The notes beneath the pieces were generated by a model. It made no database searches and had not been told where the DNA came from. It was given only the letters and a program-made list of their open reading frames with translations. Both the position numbers and the translations under genes were made by a program. From positions 1-40,329 of the forward strand of contig CALWYP010000088.1 in assembly GCA_944385795.1 (NCBI GenBank): a stretch of 40,329 nt of DNA. The letters run 5' to 3'. Of the stretch, positions 32,341-39,704 are shown in pieces. This DNA comes from an uncultured Oscillospiraceae bacterium. Lineage in GTDB: Bacteria; Bacillota; Clostridia; Oscillospirales; Oscillospiraceae. Numbering within the stretch: the first letter of the stretch is position 1; each line of letters begins with the position of its first letter.

Positions 32341-32381
32341 TGGTATAATATTATGCCATATCAAATGCGATACGGTATCGC
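32341..32381 (+). promoter_or_regulatory. asp23 operon promoter and downstream palindrome
   Basis: TGGTATAAT at 32341-32349 is an extended -10 with a perfect TATAAT; no good -35 is seen. Transcription would start near 32356. A 15-base palindrome follows at 32367-32381 (GCGATAC, G, GTATCGC), nine bases before AAGGAGG at 32391-32397. It could be an operator or an RNA hairpin close to the ribosome site. Confidence 0.65.
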
Positions 32382-32405
32382 CATTACTACAAGGAGGTTC
32401 CTGCT

Positions 32406-32768
32406 ATGGGCGAGAACTACATCACCTGCCAGGGCGAAAAGGGCAGCATAAATATCTCCGAGGACGTGCTCTACTCCATGGTGCGCGCGGCCGTCGGCGA
32501 GATCGACGGCGTCGCGGCGCTCTCCAACAACGCCGGGACCGAGCTCGCCGAGCTCCTGGGCATTAAAAACGCCGGCAAGGGCGTCAAGATCCAGATTCAG
32601 GACGGGAAGATAACGGTTGACATAATTGTTATGGTCCGCTATGGCAGCAACATCGTCGGCGTGGCGCAGCAGGTGCAGGACGCCGTCACTGCGGCGCTCG
32701 AGTCCATGACCGGCATGGGCACGCCCGTCGTCAACGTCCACGTCTCCGGCGTGGCCTTCGACAAATGA
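32406..32768 (+). CDS. Asp23/Gls24 family envelope stress protein
   Basis: This 120-residue protein is a typical Asp23/Gls24 (DUF322) family member: GSINISEDVLYSMVRAAVGE, then GVKIQIQDGKITVDIIVMVR and QQVQDAVTAALESMTG. Members in Firmicutes are abundant cell-envelope-associated proteins, often alkaline- or envelope-stress related, and a copy just before nusB is common. The ATG at 32406 follows AAGGAGG. The stop overlaps the nusB ATG (ATGA). Confidence 0.95.
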   Translation: MGENYITCQGEKGSINISEDVLYSMVRAAVGEIDGVAALSNNAGTELAELLGIKNAGKGVKIQIQDGKITVDIIVMVRYGSNIVGVAQQVQDAVTAALESMTGMGTPVVNVHVSGVAFDK

Positions 32769-33247
32769 CCAGGACGAGGGCCAGGGAGGCCGCTGTCCGG
32801 CTGATCTACGCTCAGGCGGCCTCGGGGCTTGCGCCGGACGAGCTGGTCGACGAATATTTTGAGCCTGAGCACCTTGCGACGCTTGCGAACGAGGAGGGCG
32901 CGATAAGCGAGGCCCCCGACGAGGCCAGCCTTCGGTATATCAAGCGACTCGTCTCGCTCGCGGCCGAGCACAGGCTGGAGCTGGACGAGACTGTGCGCCG
33001 CTTCGCGCGCGGCTGGAGGCCGGAGCGCATCACGCGCACGGCCATGGCCGTGCTGCGCTGCGCGCTGACGGAGATAATGTACCTGGGCGGCGGGGACGTC
33101 TCGCCCGGCGTCGCCATCAACGAGGCGGTCGAGCTCGCCAAGAATTTCGAGGAGCCGGAGACGGTGGCCTTCATAAACGGCGTGCTTGGCGGCTACATGC
33201 GCGGCGAAGGCACCGGGGGCGGCCAGGCCGGGGAGAGCGCGGAATGA
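32765..33247 (+). CDS. nusB: Transcription antitermination factor NusB
   Basis: NusB with NusE binds boxA RNA to keep RNA polymerase elongating through rRNA operons. The 160-residue protein starts RTRAREAAVRLIYAQ, which is the standard N-terminus, and contains RPERITRTAMAVLRCALTEI and VAINEAVELAKNFEEPETV, both family signatures. The C-terminus has a short Gly-rich tail. It is linked by ATGA overlaps to asp23 before and xseA after. Confidence 0.97.
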   Translation: MTRTRAREAAVRLIYAQAASGLAPDELVDEYFEPEHLATLANEEGAISEAPDEASLRYIKRLVSLAAEHRLELDETVRRFARGWRPERITRTAMAVLRCALTEIMYLGGGDVSPGVAINEAVELAKNFEEPETVAFINGVLGGYMRGEGTGGGQAGESAE

Positions 33248-34518
33248 ACCGCGAGCCCTTAGGCGTAACCGAGCTCAACGAGTACATAAAGGGCCTGGTG
33301 GAGGCGGACGCCTTCCTGGGCTCAGTGGCCGTGAGGGGCGAGCTTTCCAACTACAAGGTCTACCCATCGGGGCACCACTATTTCACGCTCAAGGACCAGC
33401 AGAGCTCGCTGCGCTGCGTCATGTTCCGCTACGCCGCCGGAAAGCTGCGCTTCCGGCCGGAGAGCGGCATGGGCGTCATAGTCACGGGGCGCGTAAGCGT
33501 CTACCCGCGCGACGGGGCCTACCAGCTCTACGCCGAGAGCATCGTGCCCGAGGGCAGCGGCGAGCTGCAGCTCGCCTACGAGCAGCTAAAGGCGAAGCTC
33601 GAGCGCGAGGGCCTGTTCGACCGCGCGCACAAGAAGCCCATCCCGAGGTATCCGGAGCGCATCGCCGTCGTAACCTCGGCCGCGGGCGCGGCCGTGCACG
33701 ACATTATCCGCGTGCTGCGCCGCCGCTGGCCGGTGGCGAAGGTGATACTCCTGCCCGTGCGCGTACAGGGCGAGGAGGCCCCTCCGGAGATAGCGGCGGC
33801 GATACGCTATGCAAGCGCGCATAAGATAGCCGACACGCTTATAACCGGGCGCGGCGGCGGTTCCATCGAGGACCTGTGGGCCTTTAACGACGAGCGGGTC
33901 GCCCGGGCGATATACGACTGCGAGATACCGGTCATCTCCGCCGTGGGGCACGAGCCGGACGTCACCATAGCCGACTTCGTGGCCGACCTGCGCGCCGCGA
34001 CGCCGTCGAACGCCGCCGAGCTGGCCGCGCCGGACATGGCGGAGCTCATGCAGGCCATAGATACGGCGCGCGCCAGGCTGGAGCGCGCCACGCTGAAGAA
34101 GATATCCCGCGCGAGGGAGGGGCTCGCCGCCCTGGCCTCGCGCCGGGTCATACAGAGCCCCACGGGCTTTGTCGCGGAGCGCCGGCTGAGGCTCGACGCG
34201 CTCCGCGGCCGCCTCGCCGCCGCGGGCGGCTTCGTGGAGGGCCGCCGCGCGAGGCTGGAGAACGCCTCGGCCCGGCTCAACTCCGCCGTGGACGCCTACC
34301 TTGCGGCCCGGAAGAACGGGTATGCGCGCCTCACCGCGAAGCTGGACGCGCTCAGCCCCCTGAAGGTGCTTGCGCGCGGCTATTCCATCGCGGTGGACGG
34401 CGCGGGACGGGCGGTGAAGGACGCGGAAAACCTTAATATTGGCGACAGGCTGACGCTGCGGCTTATGAGCGGCGCCCTGGGCTGCCGTGTGGAGGACATC
34501 TATGGAAAAGAAGACTGA
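33244..34518 (+). CDS. xseA: Exodeoxyribonuclease VII large subunit
   Basis: XseA is the catalytic subunit of exonuclease VII, which degrades single-stranded DNA. The 424-residue protein has an N-terminal OB-fold (VRGELSNYKVYPSGHHYFTL), the catalytic domain with RIAVVTSAAGAAVHDI, TGRGGGSIEDLWAFNDE and SAVGHEPDVTIADFVADLRA, and a long coiled-coil region from about residue 260. The C-terminus has LARGYSIAVD. It starts in an ATGA overlap with nusB and overlaps xseB by 17 bases. Confidence 0.97.
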   Translation: MNREPLGVTELNEYIKGLVEADAFLGSVAVRGELSNYKVYPSGHHYFTLKDQQSSLRCVMFRYAAGKLRFRPESGMGVIVTGRVSVYPRDGAYQLYAESIVPEGSGELQLAYEQLKAKLEREGLFDRAHKKPIPRYPERIAVVTSAAGAAVHDIIRVLRRRWPVAKVILLPVRVQGEEAPPEIAAAIRYASAHKIADTLITGRGGGSIEDLWAFNDERVARAIYDCEIPVISAVGHEPDVTIADFVADLRAATPSNAAELAAPDMAELMQAIDTARARLERATLKKISRAREGLAALASRRVIQSPTGFVAERRLRLDALRGRLAAAGGFVEGRRARLENASARLNSAVDAYLAARKNGYARLTAKLDALSPLKVLARGYSIAVDGAGRAVKDAENLNIGDRLTLRLMSGALGCRVEDIYGKED

Positions 34519-34747
34519 AGGGAAAATGAGCTTCGAGCAGCAGCTGGGCCGCCTTGGGGAAATAGTCCGCGCGCTTGAGGGCGGCGACGCCCCGCTTGCC
34601 GACTCGCTCAAGCTCTTTGAAGAGGGCGCGGCGCTCGTGGCCGAGTGCACGAAGGAGCTCGACGAGGCCGAGCAGCGCGTGGTCAAGCTGCGCGCCGGCT
34701 CCGGCGGCGAGCCCGCCGAGGAGCCTTTTGGGGAGGACGCGCAATGA
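34502..34747 (+). CDS. xseB: Exodeoxyribonuclease VII small subunit
   Basis: XseB is the small, helical subunit that coats the XseA coiled coil (81 residues). It has FEQQLGRLGEIVRALEGGDA and PLADSLKLFEEG, the family signature. I choose the ATG at 34502, six bases after a GGAGG at 34491-34495, over an in-frame GTG at 34487. The beginning lies inside the end of xseA and the stop overlaps the ispA ATG. Confidence 0.95.
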   Translation: MEKKTEGKMSFEQQLGRLGEIVRALEGGDAPLADSLKLFEEGAALVAECTKELDEAEQRVVKLRAGSGGEPAEEPFGEDAQ

Positions 34748-35622
34748 CTTGGGACGAACGCTATCAGGGATACCTCGACCTGCTTGAGCCCGCGCTCAAG
34801 GGCTGCTTCGGCTCCGAGCGCGGCTATGAGTTCGACGGCCTGCTCGACGCGATGGACTACTCCCTCACCGCGGGGGGTAAGCGCATCCGGCCCGTGCTGG
34901 TGCTCGAGTTCGCGCGCCTGAACGGGCTAGAGCCGGAAAAGGCCCTGCCCGTGGCCTGCGCCGTAGAGATGCTGCACACCTATTCGCTCATCCACGACGA
35001 CCTGCCCTGCATGGACGACGACGATCTCCGCCGCGCCAAGCCGACGAACCACAAGGTCTTCGGCGAGAGCACGGCCGTGCTGGCCGGCGACGCCCTCCAG
35101 GCCGAGGCATTTGGGACCATACTGCGCTCGCCGCTGCCCGTCGAGGCGAGGGCCAAATGCGCCGAAATCCTCGCCGGGGCCGCGGGGGTCGACGGCATCT
35201 GCGGCGGGCAGTTCATGGACCTCAGCGCCGAGGGCCACGCCCTGAACGGCGAGGAGCTCAGCGCGCTCCAGGGCCGCAAGACCGGCGCCCTGCTCGCGGG
35301 CGCGTGTATGCTCGGGGCCGCTGCCGCGGGGGCCGGCGAAAAGACGGTGGAAACCGCGGGGCAGTACGGCGCGCAGTTGGGCGCGGCCTTCCAGATACGC
35401 GACGACATGCTCGACGTCATGAGCACAGAGTCCGAGCTGGGCAAGCCCATCGGCTCCGACAAGCGCGACCGCAAGAGCACCTTCATGAGCCTCTACGGCG
35501 AGGACAAGTGTGACAAAATGGTGCGTGAGATAACCGAAGCGGCCTGCTCCACCGTGAAGGGGATGGACGCCGACGGCTTCCTCACCGAGCTGGCCCGCCG
35601 CCTCGCCGGGCGCAGGAAATGA
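34744..35622 (+). CDS. ispA: Polyprenyl (farnesyl/geranylgeranyl) diphosphate synthase
   Basis: This trans-isoprenyl diphosphate synthase (292 residues) condenses IPP with allylic diphosphates. The first Asp-rich motif is DDLPCMDDDDLRRAKP and the second is QIRDDMLDV; GGKRIRPVLVLEFA is the N-terminal signature. In this operon position the product is usually farnesyl diphosphate, but chain length cannot be fixed by eye. The start at 34744 overlaps the xseB stop. The gene supplies prenyl precursors and is followed by dxs of the same pathway, although a terminator and promoter separate the two. Confidence 0.95.
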   Translation: MTWDERYQGYLDLLEPALKGCFGSERGYEFDGLLDAMDYSLTAGGKRIRPVLVLEFARLNGLEPEKALPVACAVEMLHTYSLIHDDLPCMDDDDLRRAKPTNHKVFGESTAVLAGDALQAEAFGTILRSPLPVEARAKCAEILAGAAGVDGICGGQFMDLSAEGHALNGEELSALQGRKTGALLAGACMLGAAAAGAGEKTVETAGQYGAQLGAAFQIRDDMLDVMSTESELGKPIGSDKRDRKSTFMSLYGEDKCDKMVREITEAACSTVKGMDADGFLTELARRLAGRRK

Positions 35623-35643
35623 ATAAAATCTGAATATTTACTG

Positions 35644-35683
35644 AAAACCGCCCGTATGAGTATTGAAAGTACGGGCGGTTTTT
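35644..35683 (+). terminator. Intrinsic terminator after ispA
   Basis: A 13-bp stem (35644-35656 with 35670-35682) and 13-base loop ends in a T-run, 22 bases after the ispA stop. The loop and 3' arm also contain the -35 and spacer of the dxs promoter. The opposite strand has an A-rich stem base, so some minus-strand termination is possible. Confidence 0.88.
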
Positions 35684-35691
35684 GATATAGT
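35663..35691 (+). promoter_or_regulatory. dxs promoter nested in the ispA terminator
   Basis: TTGAAA (35663-35668, 5 of 6) and TATAGT (35686-35691, 5 of 6) are 17 bases apart. The -35 lies in the terminator loop and the spacer covers its 3' arm and T-run. Transcription would start near 35698, about 28 bases before the dxs TTG. Confidence 0.75.
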
Positions 35692-35725
35692 ATTTGGTAA
35701 GAATAATAAATGAAGGAACGATATT

Positions 35726-37564
35726 TTGTCTATACTTGAAAATATTAAAAGCCGCGCGGACCTGCTGGCAGTGCCGCAGGAAAAGCTCGGCGAGCTCTGC
35801 GGGGAGATACGAGCCTTCCTTATCGGCTCGCTCTCGCGCACGGGCGGGCATCTTGCGAGCAACCTGGGCGCGGTGGAGCTCTCCGTCGCGCTCGACAGGG
35901 TGTACGACCCCTGGAAGGACAGGATAGTTTTCGACGTCGGCCACCAGTGCTATACGCACAAGCTGCTCACGGGCAGGATGGCCGGCTTTGATAAGCTGCG
36001 CCATTCGGGCGGCGTATCCGGCTTCCCCAAGCCGGGGGAGAGCGGGGCGGACGCCTTCATAGCCGGGCACGCCTCCAACTCCGTCGCCGTCGCCCTGGGC
36101 ATGGCGAGGGCGCGCACGCTCATGGGCGCGGACTACGACGTCGCGGCCGTAATAGGCGACGGGGCGCTGACCGGCGGCCTGGCCTACGAGGGCCTGAGCA
36201 GCGCCGGGCAGAGCGGCGAGCCAATGGTTGTCATACTCAACGACAACGCCATGAGCATACGCACAAACGTCGGGGGCATGGCGCGGCTGCTGAGCCGGCT
36301 GCGCGTCCGCCCGGCCTACTTCGACTTCAAGCGGCGCTACCGCCAGACGGTGGGCCGGATAAAGCCGGTGTACAACGCCATACACGCCGTCAAGGAGCAG
36401 GTCAAGGGCGCTATACTGCACTCCAACGTCTTCGACGACATGGGCTTTTACTATCTTGGCCCTGTGGACGGGCACGACGTCAACGGCCTCATAAGCGCCC
36501 TGAGCTGGGCGCGGGAGATGCGCGTGCCCGTGCTGCTGCACGTCATAACCCGGAAGGGGCGGGGCTATCCCGCGGCGGAACTGCACCCGGACAAGTACCA
36601 CGGCGTCGGGCCCTACGACCCGCTGACCGGCGAGCTGAAAAAATCCGGTGAGAGCTTTTCCGGCGTCTTCGGGCGCGAGCTGACGCGCCTGGCCGCCGCG
36701 GACGGGCGGATAGCCGCGATAACCGCCGCTATGGCCGACGGCACGGGGCTGACCACCTTTGAAAAACGCTTCCCCGAGCGCTTTTTTGACGCCGGGATAG
36801 CCGAGGGCGGCGCGGTTGCGATGGCCGCCGGAATGGCCAAGCAGGGTATGCTGCCCGTAGCCGCCATCTACTCCACCTTCCTCCAGCGCGCCTACGACCA
36901 GCTCATACACGACGTGTCGCTGCTAGGGCTCCACGTCGTATTCGGCGTAGACCGCGCCGGGCTTGTGGGCGAGGACGGCGAGACGCACCACGGCGTGTTC
37001 GACGTCGCGTACCTCTCCAGCGTGCCCGGCATGACGGTGTACGCCCCGGCCTCCTTTGCCGAGCTGCGCGACATGCTGCATAGGGCGCTCTATGAGACGG
37101 ACGGCCCGGCCGCCGTGCGCTACCCGCGCGGCGGGGAGGGGGAATACGTCTCCGGCGGGGCGCTGGACCTGCGCGTTTTCGGCTCCGGCGCCGACGCGGC
37201 CATAGTCTGCTACGGCACCATGGTCAACGAGGCCCTGGCCGCCCAGCGGCTGCTGAAGGCGCAGGGCGTGGACGCGAGGGTCGTGAAGCTCGGCAGGGTC
37301 AGCCCGCTCCCGGCCGGGGAGCTCTTCGCGGCGCTGGGCGCGGGGCGCGTAGTCGTGGCCGAGGAGGCCTGCGCCGCCGGCGGCGTGGGCGAGAGGCTGG
37401 GCGCCGCGGCGGCCGCGCGCGGGCTGGGCCTGCGCGTCAAGCCGCTCAACCTGGGCTGCGGCATAGTGGGCCAGGGCACGGCGGCCGAGCTCAGGGCCGG
37501 CTGCGGCATAGACGCCGCGGCGATAGCAAAAGCGGTAAAGGAGCTGGCGGAAGATGAAGGGTAA
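35726..37564 (+). CDS. dxs: 1-deoxy-D-xylulose-5-phosphate synthase
   Basis: Dxs condenses pyruvate and glyceraldehyde-3-phosphate, opening the MEP route to IPP and DMAPP; the product also feeds thiamine and pyridoxal synthesis. The 612-residue protein is full length. Thiamine diphosphate binding shows as GDGALTGG followed by NDNAMSI. Other landmarks are LASNLGAVELSVALDR, FDVGHQCYTHKLLTGR and, in the pyrimidine domain, FDAGIAEGGAVAMAAGMA. The start is a TTG at 35726 with AAGGA eight bases upstream; no in-frame ATG is nearer. The end overlaps tlyA by 11 bases. Confidence 0.97.
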   Translation: MSILENIKSRADLLAVPQEKLGELCGEIRAFLIGSLSRTGGHLASNLGAVELSVALDRVYDPWKDRIVFDVGHQCYTHKLLTGRMAGFDKLRHSGGVSGFPKPGESGADAFIAGHASNSVAVALGMARARTLMGADYDVAAVIGDGALTGGLAYEGLSSAGQSGEPMVVILNDNAMSIRTNVGGMARLLSRLRVRPAYFDFKRRYRQTVGRIKPVYNAIHAVKEQVKGAILHSNVFDDMGFYYLGPVDGHDVNGLISALSWAREMRVPVLLHVITRKGRGYPAAELHPDKYHGVGPYDPLTGELKKSGESFSGVFGRELTRLAAADGRIAAITAAMADGTGLTTFEKRFPERFFDAGIAEGGAVAMAAGMAKQGMLPVAAIYSTFLQRAYDQLIHDVSLLGLHVVFGVDRAGLVGEDGETHHGVFDVAYLSSVPGMTVYAPASFAELRDMLHRALYETDGPAAVRYPRGGEGEYVSGGALDLRVFGSGADAAIVCYGTMVNEALAAQRLLKAQGVDARVVKLGRVSPLPAGELFAALGAGRVVVAEEACAAGGVGERLGAAAAARGLGLRVKPLNLGCGIVGQGTAAELRAGCGIDAAAIAKAVKELAEDEG

Positions 37565-38357
37565 AAGGCTTGACCAGCGCCTCACGGAGCTGGGCCTTGC
37601 CGAGAGCCGCGAGAAGGCCAAGGCCACTATCATGAGCGGGCTCGTATATGTAAATGGCCAGAAGTCCGACAAGCCGGGCATGCCGGTGGGGGACGGGGCT
37701 GAAATTGAAGTGCGCGGCAGCGCCTGCCCCTGGGTGTCGCGCGGCGGCTTCAAGCTCGCCAAGGCCCTCGAGTCCTTCCATATCGACCCCTCCGGCGCCG
37801 TCTGCATAGACTGCGGCGCGAGCACGGGCGGCTTTACGGACGTCCTGCTCAAAAACGGCGCGGCGAAGGTCTACGCCGTGGACGTGGGCTACGGCCAGCT
37901 CGCCTGGAGCCTCAGGCAGGACGGGCGGGTGGTGGTCATGGAGCGCACAAACGCCAGGAACCTCGTCCCGGCCATGTTCCCGGAGGCCATGGACATGGCC
38001 GTAATGGACCTGTCGTTCATATCGATACGCCTCATCCTCCCGGCGGTGCACGCCCTGCTGAAGCCGGAGGGGCAGTGCGTCTGCCTTATAAAGCCACAGT
38101 TCGAGGCCGGGAAGGCGGACGTCGGCAAGAAGGGCGTCGTGCGCGACCGCGCGGTGCACGAGAGGGTGCTCGGCGAGATGTGCGGCTTTTTCCCCACGGC
38201 CGGATATACGCTCATGGGCCTCGATTACTCGCCCATACGCGGCCCCGAGGGGAACATAGAGTATCTGGCCTGGCTGAAGAAAGGCGCCGGCGCGGGCGTG
38301 ACGCCGGACATCGCGGCCCTCGTGGCCGCCTCGCACGGGGAGCTGGATAGGCAATGA
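37554..38357 (+). CDS. tlyA: TlyA-family rRNA 2'-O-methyltransferase
   Basis: This 267-residue protein has an N-terminal S4 RNA-binding domain (about 4-65, RLDQRLTELGLAESREKAK) and an FtsJ-type SAM methyltransferase domain with VSRGGFKLAKALE, the SAM loop DCGASTGGFTDVLL and the motif MDLSFISIR. TlyA in mycobacteria methylates 16S and 23S rRNA; members here have often been labelled hemolysin A, but RNA methylation is the supported role. It is a standard member between dxs and nadK, and ends in an ATGA overlap. Confidence 0.95.
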   Translation: MKGKRLDQRLTELGLAESREKAKATIMSGLVYVNGQKSDKPGMPVGDGAEIEVRGSACPWVSRGGFKLAKALESFHIDPSGAVCIDCGASTGGFTDVLLKNGAAKVYAVDVGYGQLAWSLRQDGRVVVMERTNARNLVPAMFPEAMDMAVMDLSFISIRLILPAVHALLKPEGQCVCLIKPQFEAGKADVGKKGVVRDRAVHERVLGEMCGFFPTAGYTLMGLDYSPIRGPEGNIEYLAWLKKGAGAGVTPDIAALVAASHGELDRQ

Positions 38358-39196
38358 AGAAGATCGTCCTCTCGCCGAACCCCTACCGCGACCGGGGCTT
38401 GGCGCTGACCTACGCGGCGCGGGACATGCTCGTCAGGGACGGCCATGAGGTCGTGATAAGCCCTGCCTTTGTGGACGTGCCGGCGGATTCGCCCATGCAG
38501 CCGCTGCGCCGCGCGGCGGCTGACGCGGCGCTTATAATCACCTTCGGCGGCGACGGGACCATGCTCCACGTCGCGCGGCAGGTGCTCGCCCTGGACGTGC
38601 CGATGCTGGGCGTAAACGTCGGCACCAAGGGCTTCATGGCCTCGGTGGAGCCGGAGAACTTGGAGCTCGTCCGCCGCGCGGCCGCCGGCGAATACAGGCA
38701 GAGCCGCCGCATGATGCTCTCGGTCACGCTCAACCGCTCCGGGACGGACATACTCTGCGACCACGCCCTCAACGACGCCGTGGTGAAGAGCGACATCAAC
38801 TGCGTCGACCTCACGGTGCTCTCGGACGGGGAGGACATAGCGCGCTTTTCCGGCGACGGCGTCATATGCGCCACGCCCACGGGCTCGACGGCCTATTCCA
38901 TGTCCGCCGGCGGCCCGATCGTGGAGCCGGAGGCGCAGAACATAGTCGTTACGCCCATCTGCGACCACTCCATGAGCGCGAGGAGCTTCGTCCTTTCGCC
39001 GGAGCGGAAGCTGACGATAAGGCACAGGCACCGCGATATGCGGCGCGTCTTCCTCTCCGTGGACGGCAGCGAGGCCGTGGAGCTGCGGCCAGGGGACGAG
39101 GTTAACGTCAGGAAAAGCGCGAATACCCTGGTCCTCGCCGACCTGGGCGGGGAGAGCTTTTACAATGCGGCCTTGGGGAAGCTGGCCGCGAGATAA
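38354..39196 (+). CDS. nadK: NAD kinase
   Basis: NadK phosphorylates NAD to NADP. The 280-residue protein carries the catalytic GGDGT in TFGGDGTMLHVAR, LGVNVGTKGFMAS, the NDAVVKS segment for nucleotide contact and TPTGSTAYSMSAGGPI. The N-terminus (NPYRDRGLALTYA) is family-like. It starts in an ATGA overlap with tlyA and is 14 bases from argR. Confidence 0.97.
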   Translation: MKKIVLSPNPYRDRGLALTYAARDMLVRDGHEVVISPAFVDVPADSPMQPLRRAAADAALIITFGGDGTMLHVARQVLALDVPMLGVNVGTKGFMASVEPENLELVRRAAAGEYRQSRRMMLSVTLNRSGTDILCDHALNDAVVKSDINCVDLTVLSDGEDIARFSGDGVICATPTGSTAYSMSAGGPIVEPEAQNIVVTPICDHSMSARSFVLSPERKLTIRHRHRDMRRVFLSVDGSEAVELRPGDEVNVRKSANTLVLADLGGESFYNAALGKLAAR

Positions 39197-39210
39197 CTAA
39201 GGAGGCTGCT

Positions 39211-39660
39211 ATGAAGCTGGCTAGACAGAACGCCATAATCGACATCGTCACAACCCGGGACATAGAGACTCAGCATCAGCTCATCAAGGCGCTTTACGAC
39301 CGGGGCATCAAGAGCACCCAGGCCACGCTCTCGCGCGACATAAAGGAGCTGCGCCTTGTCAAGGAACCCTGCGGCGGCGGGCACTACCGCTATACCGTGC
39401 CCAGCCAGACCGTCAGCGGCGCGCACAGCGAGCGCCTCGCCAAGATATTCCGCGAGGGCGTCGTGAGCTGCGACACCGCCATGAACATAGTTGTGGTGAA
39501 GACCCTCCCCGGGCTGGCCAGCGCCGCGAGCAGCGCCATAGACGGCATGGAGATACCCGCCCTCGTGGGCTCTGTCGCCGGCGACGACACGGTATTTATG
39601 GCCATGCGCGACGTGAAAAGCGCCGAGGCCTTCAGCGAGGAGATCAAGAAGCTCTTCTGA
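39211..39660 (+). CDS. argR: Arginine repressor ArgR
   Basis: ArgR is the arginine-responsive regulator of arginine synthesis and catabolism genes. The 149-residue protein has the N-terminal winged helix (QNAIIDIVTTRDIETQ, STQATLSRDIKELRLVK) with the SR motif for DNA contact, and a C-terminal hexamerisation/arginine domain with LPGLASAASSAID and the acidic GDDTVF. GGAGG lies upstream. No ARG-box-like autoregulatory site is evident, as it sits inside the operon before recN. Confidence 0.97.
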   Translation: MKLARQNAIIDIVTTRDIETQHQLIKALYDRGIKSTQATLSRDIKELRLVKEPCGGGHYRYTVPSQTVSGAHSERLAKIFREGVVSCDTAMNIVVVKTLPGLASAASSAIDGMEIPALVGSVAGDDTVFMAMRDVKSAEAFSEEIKKLF

Positions 39661-39704
39661 CGCGCGGGAGGGCCGCGCGCGGGGACTACTAAGCGAGGTG
39701 CGAG

